In this document: positions 41,945 to 53,600 of the stretch, one piece after another | Numbering within the stretch: the stretch's first letter is position 1 | How the letters are laid out: each line of letters begins with the position of its first letter | Position numbers and translations under genes: made by a program | From: Isotricha intestinalis | Taxonomy: Eukaryota; Ciliophora; Litostomatea; Vestibuliferida; Isotrichidae | Assembly: GCA_023807065.1 (NCBI GenBank) | Contig: JAJJLU010000358.1 | Coordinates: 1-64,000 of the forward strand | DNA: 64,000 nt | Reading direction: 5' to 3' | Notes under the pieces: generated by a model | Seen by the model: the letters and a program-made list of their open reading frames with translations, nothing else | Databases searched by the model: none | Told to the model about the DNA's origin: nothing

Positions 41945-43375
41945 ATGTCATTATCAGAAAACTCAAATAATTCATTTAGAGAATCTTTATTAAATACATT
42001 AAAAAATGGAATACCATTTTCTCGTTTAATAGATGAAGATAATCACAAAAATTTTTTTGATTTAATAAAATGTAAAATATGTTTTAATATTCTTAAAAAT
42101 CCATATGATTGTACAATCTGTGGAAATACATTCTGTCATAATTGTATAAATCAATTATTAATTCAAAATAAAAAATGTCCTTTTACTTGTGTAAATTTTA
42201 AAATAAAACCATCATCATATTATATAACATCATATTTAAATAAATTACAATTTTCTTGTTTAAATAAAGAAAATGGATGTGATGAAATAATATCTTATAA
42301 TAATATTGATAAACATGATCAAGAATGTAAATACTTTTATACTAAATGTCCTAATATTCAATGTGGAAAAAAAATGAAATGGACTTTATTAGAAAATCAT
42401 TTAAAAAATGAATGTGAATATTCTGTATTAAATTGCACTTATTGTTCTAAAGAATTATGTAGATATGAATATGATGAACATATTAAGAATTGTAATGAAA
42501 TTAGGGCATCTATTAATAATAATATTGAAAATATTGATTCAAAAGTAAATGAATTTGAAAATCTAATTAGTTCTTTACCTGATTTAAAAGAAGTTTCTCT
42601 TGTTTCTTTTTTGAAAATTTTATTATATCAAGTTAATTTAAATAATAAAGTTATCAATTCTAAATTTGATTCTTTGAAAAAAGAAATAGAAGGAATTCAT
42701 AAAGATATTAATGATATAAATAAAAATAATATGATATTTTTTGAAAGTATAAATGATGAGTTAGAAAATTTAGGGAAAAAAAACAATGATAAAAATCTTG
42801 ACAATAATTCTACTTTTCATGAATCTTTGTTGTCTAATGATGATATAAATAAACAATTAATATCAAATTCTATAAACTTATCTTTAAATAAGCCAAAAAG
42901 CAAAGAAAAAAATAAAAAAAAAGATAAGAAAATTAGTGGAAAAAGTAATGATAATAACAAGAAAATATCAAATCAAAAAATATTTAAAAAAGATATTAAT
43001 GAAAATATAAATTCATCAATTTTATCATCAAATAGAATGAATGAATTTAACACAAAAAGTAAAATGAATATTGACAATAAAAAAGAAAAAAATGATCCTA
43101 ATTCAAATGAAAAAGATAATCAAAGTATTGAATCAAATAAAAAAATATATAATCAAAATTATTCAAAGCCTTTTGATTCATTAAGTTCTTATACTAATTC
43201 AAATATAGTAGACATAACAAATAACCAAGAAATAATATTAGAAAAACTTAATTTCATAATAAAAAACCAAGAAGATACTTCAAACAAAATATCAAAAACT
43301 ATAACAGAATCAAAAATTAGTATAGAAAACATATTAAATTCTTCAATAATGAACAAAGAAATTACAATATCTTAA
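41945..43375 (+). CDS. RING plus TRAF-type zinc-finger protein (probable E3 ligase)
   Basis: 476 residues. A RING-like finger lies at 43-83 (CKIC...CTICGNTFCHNC...CPFTC). The usual His is absent, so eight Cys would ligate zinc. TRAF-type fingers follow at about 100-185 (spaced C..C...H...C units such as CPNIQCGKKMKW and CTYCSKELC). Helical coiled-coil sequence at 195-270 could oligomerise the protein. The rest is a Ser/Asn/Lys-rich disordered tail. This order is typical of protist TRAF-like ubiquitin ligases, although ligase activity is not proven. It converges with the decarboxylase gene, with 37 bases between the stops. Confidence 0.75.
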   Translation: MSLSENSNNSFRESLLNTLKNGIPFSRLIDEDNHKNFFDLIKCKICFNILKNPYDCTICGNTFCHNCINQLLIQNKKCPFTCVNFKIKPSSYYITSYLNKLQFSCLNKENGCDEIISYNNIDKHDQECKYFYTKCPNIQCGKKMKWTLLENHLKNECEYSVLNCTYCSKELCRYEYDEHIKNCNEIRASINNNIENIDSKVNEFENLISSLPDLKEVSLVSFLKILLYQVNLNNKVINSKFDSLKKEIEGIHKDINDINKNNMIFFESINDELENLGKKNNDKNLDNNSTFHESLLSNDDINKQLISNSINLSLNKPKSKEKNKKKDKKISGKSNDNNKKISNQKIFKKDINENINSSILSSNRMNEFNTKSKMNIDNKKEKNDPNSNEKDNQSIESNKKIYNQNYSKPFDSLSSYTNSNIVDITNNQEIILEKLNFIIKNQEDTSNKISKTITESKISIENILNSSIMNKEITIS

Positions 43376-43412
43376 TTAAAAATATTCAAATAAATCCAAC
43401 TTTAAATATAAA

Positions 43413-44618
43413 TCAAAATTCAGAACTTAAATATCCTTTAATTAACTCTCTAGCATTATACATAGAAGCCATACTTTCTCCATAAGCACCAGCAGATAAA
43501 AAAGCAAAATAATCTCCTTTCTTTGCTTTCCCCATAAAATAATCTTGAATAAAAACATCAGAAGATTCACATATTGGACCAACAACATCATATTTTTCTT
43601 TTTCACCATTTAAATTATTTAAATTTCTAATTTGATGTATTGCCTGATATAAAGCAGGTCTAATTAAATCTGTCATTCCTGCATCCATTATTGCAAAGTT
43701 TTTATTTGGAGATTTTTTAATATAAGTTACTTTACTTATCATTGAACCACATTGACATATTATTGATCTACCTAATTCAAAATGTATCTTTTGATTTGGA
43801 AGTAAATTTATTTTTGAATATAATTCAAAGTATTCTTTAAAATTTGGTATTGGGTTTTTTTCTGGAGTGTCATAATCAATTCCTAATCCACCACCAACAT
43901 CAATATATGTTAATTCTATTTTTTTTTCTTTAAATTTCTCCTGCATTTCATTTATTAAATTTACTAAAGGTTTAAAATTATTAACATCTAAAATTTGAGA
44001 ACCAATATGAAAATGAATACCAATGAATTTTACATTAGAATACTTTTCTTTATCATTCAAAACATCATTAATAATATTATCAATATCTTGTAAATAAATT
44101 CCAAATTTATTATCATTTACTCCAGTAGTAATATATTTATGAGTATGAGCATCAATATTAGGATTAATTCTGAAAGCAATATTTACTATTTTTTTTTTAT
44201 TTTTTGCAATTTCATTAATAGATTCTAATTCTGGAACTGATTCAACATTAAAACAATATATATTATTATCAATAGCATAATTTATTTCTTTTTCTGTTTT
44301 TCCAACTCCTGCAAAAACTATTTTTTCATTAGGAAATCCAGCTTCTAAAGCACATTTAATTTCTCCTCCACTAACAGTATCAACACCAATATCATATTCT
44401 TTTATTATTTTTAATAATTTTATATTGTGATTTGCTTTTATTGCATAATATACTACAAATGGTCTTTCTTTTATTTCATTTTTTAATGATTGAAGAGTAT
44501 CTCTTAATAAATTTTCATCATAATAATAAAAAGGAGTTTCTTTGGTTGAAAATTTTTCAATTGGGTAATTAAAATATTCACTCATTTTTTTAAAAATATT
44601 AAATAATTGATTATTCAA
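43413..44618 (-). CDS. lysA: Diaminopimelate decarboxylase, bacterial type
   Basis: 401 residues. A PLP-dependent group IV decarboxylase that converts meso-diaminopimelate to L-lysine and CO2. Key features are intact: PLP lysine K61 in YAIKANHN, HIGSQ at 204-208, GGGLG at 242-246, E281/R284 (ELGR instead of the usual EPGR), and C350-E351 in GPICESSD. The sequence reads like Bacteroidota LysA (TPFYYYD, MTDLIRPALYQA, AGAYGE), so horizontal transfer is likely. About 11 extra N-terminal residues precede a second Met at residue 12, and bacterial homologues start close to that region. It has host-like base composition and no introns. It is divergent from the giant repeat gene across 79 bases. No other lysine-pathway gene is nearby. 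Confidence 0.88.
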   Translation of the reverse strand: MNNQLFNIFKKMSEYFNYPIEKFSTKETPFYYYDENLLRDTLQSLKNEIKERPFVVYYAIKANHNIKLLKIIKEYDIGVDTVSGGEIKCALEAGFPNEKIVFAGVGKTEKEINYAIDNNIYCFNVESVPELESINEIAKNKKKIVNIAFRINPNIDAHTHKYITTGVNDNKFGIYLQDIDNIINDVLNDKEKYSNVKFIGIHFHIGSQILDVNNFKPLVNLINEMQEKFKEKKIELTYIDVGGGLGIDYDTPEKNPIPNFKEYFELYSKINLLPNQKIHFELGRSIICQCGSMISKVTYIKKSPNKNFAIMDAGMTDLIRPALYQAIHQIRNLNNLNGEKEKYDVVGPICESSDVFIQDYFMGKAKKGDYFAFLSAGAYGESMASMYNARELIKGYLSSEF

Positions 44619-44697
44619 TACATTATTTTTTTCACATTTTTATTATAATAAACATTTAAAAAAATAAAAAAACAGATATATTTATAAATATAAAAAA
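44619..44697. promoter_or_regulatory. 79-bp bidirectional intergenic region
   Basis: The start codons of lysA (minus) and the 4185-residue repeat protein (plus) are separated by only 79 A/T-rich bases, so the transferred bacterial gene shares its promoter region with a host gene. No motif is recognised. Confidence 0.4.
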
Positions 44698-47600
44698 ATG
44701 GAAAGTAAAGAAAAAATAACAGAAGTGCTAGAAAATATTTTTGAGAAAAACAAAAATGAAAATTCATCTTTACCAAGATCAACAGAATACGTGGAATCAA
44801 AATTAACAGAAAATAACGAAAGTTCCGTTAAAATATCAAATACAGAAAATTTAGATTCAGGAAATAATCTAATCAACAAAGTTTATTCAAAAAAAAAAAC
44901 TTTTGGAAGTAATTCAAATGAAGGAAATGAAATTGAAAGAGACATTCACCATTATGAACATGAAAATCAAATAAATAAAGAAGTGAATTGGGATAAAGAA
45001 GAATCTTGGAGAGTAGAAGAATTTAGTTATGAAGAAGAATTAAGTAGTATTGAAGAAAAAGAAAAAGATGATAATAATCATCCTAAATATAATTTTGATT
45101 ATGCAAAAAATAGATTATTAGATAAATTCAGAGATGCTCAAAATAAAACTGGTTTAGATAATCTTTTAAAAAATAAAAAAAAAAATTTAGATAATAATGA
45201 TGATGAAATTTTACAAAAATTTGGATTTTTTAAAGAAGAAATTAAACCTGAAGAATTAAATAGAATAAATTCAGTTGTTTTGAAAAATATAAATAAAATT
45301 CCAACAAAAGGAAATGAACCAGTAAGTGAAGTTGAAAAAGCTTTAAAAGAAAAATATGATGAAATTAAAAATTTAGAAAGAAATAATAATTTAGATAAAT
45401 ATGAAGATGTAATTAAAAGAAAATATGCAGAAATTAAAATAATTGTAGATTATAAAATGGCCGAAAGGATTCAAATTTATTTAAAAAGTAAGTTATATAA
45501 AAAGAGAATAATTGATAAAAATGTTTCTCCTGAAAAAGATGTAAATGAGCCTATAAATAATTCTGAAAATGAACCAAAAAAAAATTTAAATGATGAACCA
45601 AAGGAAAATATAAATGATGAACCAAAGGAAAATTTAAACGATGAACCAAAGGAAAATATAAATGATGAACCAAATGAAAATTTAAATGATGAACAACCAA
45701 AAAATGTAGAAAATGAACCATCAAAAAATTCAGAAGATCCAAATCTAAAAAAATATTCTGAAGTTATTAAAGATACTTTAAATGATTTAAAAGATAATAT
45801 AGATGTTAAACAAGCTGAAAAAATTAATACATATTTATTAAGTTTATTAAATAAAAAGAAGAAAAAAAAACTAAAAGAAAATGAAAAAGAAAAAGAAAAT
45901 GAAAATGAAAAAGATAAAGATAAAGAAATAGACAAAGAAAATGATAAAGACAAAGAAAATGATAAAGATAAAGAAAAAGAAAAAGACAAAGAAAATGAAA
46001 ATAAAGAAAAACCAGAGAATTTAGATGAATATAATCAAGTATTATTAGATAAATTAGATGAAATTAGAAATTTAAACAAAGAAAAAGAAAAAGAAAATTT
46101 AGAAAAATATGGAGACACAATTCAAGAAAAATTTGATGAATTAAAGAAAATAATAGATAATAAAATGGTAGAAAGAATACAAGAATTTTTTAGAGAAATA
46201 CTAAAAAAATTACAGAAACAAAATTTAAATGACCCAACAAAAAATAAAGATTCTCTTAATGAAAAAAAAGAAGATCCAACAAAAAATTTAAAAGCTCCAA
46301 ACATTAAAAAAGATATTCCAAAAGAAAAAAAAGATGAAACAAGTGGAGTTGTTCTTGATAAAAATAGAGTAAAAAAAATTCAAGATTTTTTAAAAAATAA
46401 TTTAGATAAAGAAGAAGAAGAAAATCCAGAAAAACCAAAAGATAAAATTGATGAAGATTTAAAAAAAAAATATGATGAAATAAAAGATTTAGAAAATAAA
46501 AGAAGCACTGGTAAATCCGGTGAGCTGTTAAAAAGAAAATACTCTGAAGTTTCTAAAATTTTGGAAATGAAAATGGCAAAAAGAATTCAAATTTATTTAA
46601 AAAGAAAATTAAAAAAAAGATTAATTGAAAAAAATAAAGAACAAGAAAATTTAGATAAATATGGTGATGTTATACTAGATACTTTTAATGATGTTGTAAA
46701 AAAAAATGATAAAAGAAAATTTGAAAAAATGAATTCTTTATTATTAGAAGAATTAAAAAAAAATAATGACCCAGAAAATAAAAATATAGATAAATATAAT
46801 GAAGCTTTGTTAGAAAAATATAATGAAATTAAAAATTTAGAAAGATTAAATGACCCTGAAAAATATGGTGAACAAATTAAAGAAAAATATAATGAAATTA
46901 AAGAAATTTTTGATCATAAAATGGCAAATAGAATTCAAAAGTATTTAAGAGATAAAATTTATAGATGGAAAAATAAAATATTTAAACAACCAAGTAAAGT
47001 AGAAGATAATAAAGATTATAAAGATAATAAATATAATAATAAAGATAATAAAGATTATAAAGATAATAAATATAATAATAAAGATAATAAAGATGAAGAT
47101 GATAAAATTAATAAAGATAATAAAGATGATAATGAAAATATTAATAAAGATAATAAAGATGATAATAAATATAATAATAAAGGTAATAAAGATGATGAAA
47201 ATATTAATAAAGATAATAAAGATGATAATAAATATAATAATAAAGGTAATAAAGATGATGAAAATATTAACAAAGATAATAAAGATGATAATGAAAATAT
47301 TAATAAAGATAATAAAGATGATAATAAAAATATTAATAAAGATAATAAAGATGATAATGAAAATATTAATAAAGATAATAAAGAGGATAATAAATATAAT
47401 AATAAAGATGATAATAAAGATAATTATTTATCAGATGAAAAAATTAAAGAAAACGAAAAAATGATAGAACCAATTAAAGATGAAAAAATTAAAAAATATT
47501 TATCAAAAGAATTAAATCAAGAACCTTCAAAAAAAAATCCAAATAATCCTTTAAATAAATATGATAATATGATAAAAAAAGAGTTAGATGATATAAATAG

Positions 47601-50600
47601 ATTAAAAGAAAATGGTGACTTAGAAGATTATGGTGAAGAAATTAAAAAAAAATATGAACAAATTCAAGCATTTGTTATTCATAAAATGTCAGATATAATT
47701 AAACAATTTTTGAGGAAAATATTATTAAAAATAAAAAAGGTATCTGATAATAAATTTCCAAAAGATGATAATAATAATAATAAAAATTTAGATGATAAAG
47801 AAAAAAGAGATGATGAAAAGAATAAAAATAATTTATTGGAACAAAATCCTAATGTAGAAAAATATGGTGATGTTTTATTGGAACAATATGCTGAAGTTAA
47901 AAAGAAATTAGATAAAAAAAGAGAAGATAAAATAAAAGAATATTTAGATAAAGAATTAGAGAAATTACCAGATAAAGAAAATTACAAAGAATATTATGAA
48001 ATTACAAAAGAAAAATATAATGAAATTAAAAAGAAAATAGAAAATGATGAAGCTAGAAAAATTCAAAAATATTTGAAAGATAAATTAAATAAAAAAGTTA
48101 ATAAAGAAGAAAATAAAAATAATTTAAATAAACATGGAGATTTAATAAAAGAAACTCTTGATGATGTGAAAAAAACAGTAGATGATAAAAAAGCAGAAAA
48201 AATTCAAAAATATTTGAAAGAGAAATTAAACAAAAAAGAAAATAAAGAAGAAAATAAAAATAATTTAAATAAACATGAAGATTTAATTAAAGAAACTCTT
48301 GATGATGTGAAAAAAACAATAGATGATAAAAAAGCAGAAAAAATTCAAAAATATTTAAAGGACAAATTAAATAAAAAAGAAAATAAAGAAAATGAAGAAA
48401 ACAATAAATTTTCTGATAAAGAAAAGAAAGATAAAAAAGAAGCAGAAATAATTCAAGAATATTTAAAAAGTAAATATGAAAAGAAGAAAAGTAAAGAAAT
48501 AATAAATAAAAATGAATCTGAAGAAGAAACAAGAATTAAAGGATATGCCAATAATAATCAAAATAAAGATAAAGATAAAGATAAAGAAAAAAAGAATGAT
48601 AAAGAAGCAAAAAAAATACAAGAATATTTAAAAAATCAATTAGAAAAGAAAAAAAGTAAAGAATTAGAAAATAATAATAAACCAAACAATAAATTTAATA
48701 AAAATGAAAATAAAAATAATAAGCCAAATGATAATTTTAATGAAGATAATAAAAAGAAACCCCATGTATCAAATAATAAAGAAGATTTTGAGAATAATAT
48801 ACAAAGTCCTAAAAATGAAGAAGAAAATAAAAAATATGATAATAAAAAATCTAATTTAAATAAAGATAATCAGAAAAAATATCCAAATAACGAAGATAAC
48901 AAATATCCTGATTCAAAAAATGAAAATCCTAATTCGAATAATGAGACTCCTGAAAAAAATGATGAAAATATAAGAAAAAAAAATTCTGAATCAAATGAAG
49001 ATAAATTCAGAGATAATGAAAATATTAAAAAAAAATATCCAAAAAATAATGAAAATAATAAATATTCAAATGAGAATAATTCAAAATATGATAAAACTAA
49101 TGAAAAGAATGAAAATTCAGAAAATATAAAGAGAAAAATTCCAAAATCTAATGATGATAATAATGAAGATAAGAAATATTCAGATAATGATAACTCAAGT
49201 AAACAAAATCCTAAATCAAATAAAGAAGATTTAGATGATGAAAATATAAAAGAAAAATATCCTGAATCTCAAAAAGAAAGAGATGAATTTTCAAATAATG
49301 AAGAAAATAAAAGGAAAAATAATCTTAAAACAAATGATAGTGAAAATCCAGATAATGAAAAATCAAAACCTAAATCAAATAAATTTAATGAAAAAAATGA
49401 ATTCAATAATGAGAATATAGGAAGAAATCATCCAAAAGAAGATAATCAATATCCAGATAATGAAAATATAAGGAAAAATTATCCAGAAAACAATGAAAAT
49501 ATAAGGAATTATCCTAAATCAAATGATAATAAGAATCCAGTCAAAGAAAAACCAAAAGATCAATCTAATAATTATAATGACAATATTGAATTTAACAATG
49601 AAAATATAAGGAAAAAACATCCACAATATAATGAAGAAGATAAAGAATATTCAAGTAATGAAAATTCAAGAAAAGAATATCCGAAAAATAATGAAAATGA
49701 AAATCCAGATAATGAAAATACAAAGAAAAAATATCCTAAAAATAATGAAGAAAATGAATATTCATACAATGAAAATACAAAGAAAAAATATCCTAAAAAA
49801 AATGAAGATGATAATGAAAAACCAGATTATGAAAATATAAAGAAAAAATATCCTAAAAATAATGAAGAAAATGAATACCCAGATAATGAAAATATAAAGA
49901 AAAAATACCCTAAAAATAATCAAGAAGAGAATGAAAATTCAGATAATGAAGATATAAAGAAAAAATACCCTAAAAATAATCAAGAAGATAATGAATTCTC
50001 TGATAATGAAGATATAAAGAAAAAATATCCTAAAAATAATGAAGAAGAATATGAATTCCCTGATAATGAAGATATAAAGAAAAAATATCCTAAAAATAAT
50101 CAAGAAGATAATGAATTCCCTGATAATGAAGATATAAAGAAAAAATATGAAGCAGATAATGAATTCCCTGATAAAGAAAATATAAAGAAAAAATATCCTA
50201 AAAAAAATGAAGAAGATAATGAATTACCAGATAATGAAAATATAAAGAAAAAATATCCTAAAAAAAATGAAGAAGATAATGAATTCCCAGATAATGAAAA
50301 TATAAAGAAAAAATATCCTAAAAATAATGAAGAAAATGAATACCCTGATAATGATAATATAAAGAAAAAATATCCTAAAAAAAATGAAGATGATAATGAA
50401 AAACCAGATTATGAAAATATAAGGAAAAAACACCCACAATATAATGAAGAAGATAATGAATATTCAAATAATGAAAATTTAAGAAAGGAATATCCTAAAA
50501 TAAATGAAGAAAATGAAAATCCAGATAATGAAAAGATAAAAAAAAAATATCCTAAAAAAAATGAAGAAGATAATGAATATAAAGATAATGAAAATATAAG

Positions 50601-53600
50601 GAAAAAATATCCTAAAAATAATCAAGAAGAGAATGAATACCCAGATAATGAAAATATAAAGAAAAAATATCCTAAAAAAAATGATGAAGATAATGAATCC
50701 CCAGATCATGATAATATGAAGAAAAAATATCCTAAAAAAAATAAAGATGATAATGAATCCCCAGATGATGAAAATTCAAGAAAACAATATCCTAAAAAAA
50801 ATGAAGAAGAAAATGAATTCCCAGATAATGAAAATTCAAGAAAGCAATATCCTAAAAATAATGAAGAAGAAAATGAATCCCCAGATAATGAAAATATTAG
50901 GGAAAAATATCCAAAAAATAATGAAGAAAATGAATTCTCTGATAATGAAAATATAAATAAAAAATTTCTTAAAAATAATGAAGAAAATGAAAATCCAGAT
51001 GATGAAAATATAAAGAAAAAATTCCCTAAAAAAAATGAAGAGCATAATGAATATTCTTACAATGAAAATATAAAGAAAAAACATCCTAAAAATAATGAAG
51101 AAGATAATGAATATTTAAACAATGAAAATATAAAGAAAAAATATCCTAAAAAAAATGAAGAGCATAATGAATATTCATACAATGAAAATACAAAGAAAAA
51201 ATATCCTAAAAAGAATGAAGAAGAAAATGAATTCCTTGATAAAGAAAATATAAAGAAAAAATATCCTAAAAATAAAGAAGAAGATAATGAATATTCATAC
51301 AATGAAAATATAAAGAAAAAATTCCCTAAAAAAAATGAAGAGGATAATGAATATTCTTACAATGAAAATTCAAGAAAACAATATCCTAAAAATAATGAAG
51401 AAGAAAATGAATTTCCTGACAATAAAAATGCAAAGAAAAAATACCCTAAAAACAATGAAGAAAATGAAAATCCAGAATTTGAAGATACAAAGAAAAAATA
51501 TTCTAAAAATAATGAAGAACATAATGCATATTCATACAATGAATATATAAAGAAAAAATATCTTAAAAATAAAAAAGAAAATGAAAATCCAGAATATGAA
51601 GAAATAAAGAAAAAATACGATAAAATTAATGAAGAGGATAATAAATTTTCAAACAATGAAGATATAAAGAAAAAATATCCTCAAAACAATGAAGAAAATG
51701 TGATCCCAGAATATGAAAAGATAAAGAAAAAATACCCGAAAAATAACGAAGAAGATAATAAATATTCAAATAATGAAAATATTAGGAAACAATATCCGAA
51801 AAAGAATAAAGAAAATGAATTCCCAGAATATGAAGATATAAAGAAAAAATACCCTAAAGATAATGAAGAAGATAATGAATATTCAAATAATGAAAATATT
51901 AGGAAACAATATCCTAAAAAAAATGAAGAAAATGAATCCCAAGAAAATGAAAATATAAAGAAAAAATTCCCTAAAAATAATGAAGAAAATGAATACCCAG
52001 ATAATGAAAAGATAAAGAAAAAATACCCTAATAAAAATAAAGAAGAAAATGAATTCCCACATAATGAAAATACAAAGAAAAAATATCCTAAAAATAATGA
52101 AGAAGAAAATGAATCCCCAGATAATGAAAAAATAAATAAAAAATATCCTAAAAATAATGAAGATGATAATGAATATTCAAATAATGAAAATATAAAGAAA
52201 AAATATCCTAAAAATAATGAAGAAAATGAATTCCCAGATAATGAAAATGCAAAGAAAACATTCCCTAAAAATAATGAAGAAGATAATGAATATTCTAAAT
52301 CAAATTATGATTATAACAATAACAATCCTGAATTTAGTGATAACAAGAATCATTATTATAATAAAGAAGATGATGAAAATTCTGAATTGAATAATGACAA
52401 CACAAAAAAACATCCTAAAAATAACGAAGAAAATAATGAATATAATGAAGAAAATGTAAGGCAAAAAAAGAAAAATAAACCAGAATATCCTAATTCAGAA
52501 GATTATAACAATCAATCAGATTCTAATAATAGATATCCAAAAAATGAATTTCCTGAATCAAATGAAAATGTGAGTAAAAAATATCCAGATTCGAATAATG
52601 AAGATGAATATAACAATGATAAGAAAAAAATTCCAACACCTAACCCTGAACACTCAAATAATAAATATCCTGATTCTCACAAAAATATTAAAAATTATGA
52701 TGAAATAAATTCTCAAATACCAAATGAAAATTATAATAAAGATAATGATTATCCTCATTCAAATGAAAACTTTAATAATTATAATGAAACTACTCAAAAA
52801 TATCCTAATGAAGATGAATATAATAATAATAAATATAATGATAGAAGTAATGATAGATATCCTGAATATGATAATCAAAATGAAAATAATAATTGGGAAA
52901 CAAACGATAATAATAAATATCCAAAAGAAAATAGAAAACCAAATTATAATAATAATATTCCAGATAAAAATAAATTTAATGAAAATAATAAAACTCCATA
53001 TGGAAATAATAAATACAAAAGCAATATTAGAGATAATAATGAAGACAGTGAAGAAAACAAGCATTATCCTTATGAAAATCAAACAAATTTAAATAAAAAA
53101 GACAATAAAGTTCCTGAAGAAAATAGATTTGATAAAGATAAAATAAAAAATCCTGAAGATGAATATAATAAAGAATATTATGAAAATTCAGAAGATAAAT
53201 TTGATAAAGATAATAAAGAAAATTCAGAAGGGAATTATAATAAAGAATATCCTGAAAATATAGATGATGAAAATAATGACAATTACAATAAAAATATTAA
53301 TAAAAATGAAAGAAATGAACCATATAATAAAAACCCAATTGATGATAATATAAATAGGCAAAAGAAAGAAATTAAAAATCCAAAAAATAATGAAAATAAA
53401 CCTTATGAAATAAATAATTATGAATATAATAAAATAAATAGAGACGTTTTAACTCAAGAAAATATTTATAAAAAACCAAATGTAAATAAAAATGATATTA
53501 AAAATCCTTTGTATAATGAAAATACAAAAAATGAAGGAAATATGAAATATGAAAATGATGAATATGATAAAAATTCAAATGGACCAAAAGTTAATAACTA

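Noticed and set aside
49572..51656. Antisense Phe/Ile/Ser-rich frames across the repeat array that look like membrane proteins
   Set aside because: They are antisense of the AAR-rich repeat units, which have few stops in any frame; no signal, conserved pattern or independent start supports them.
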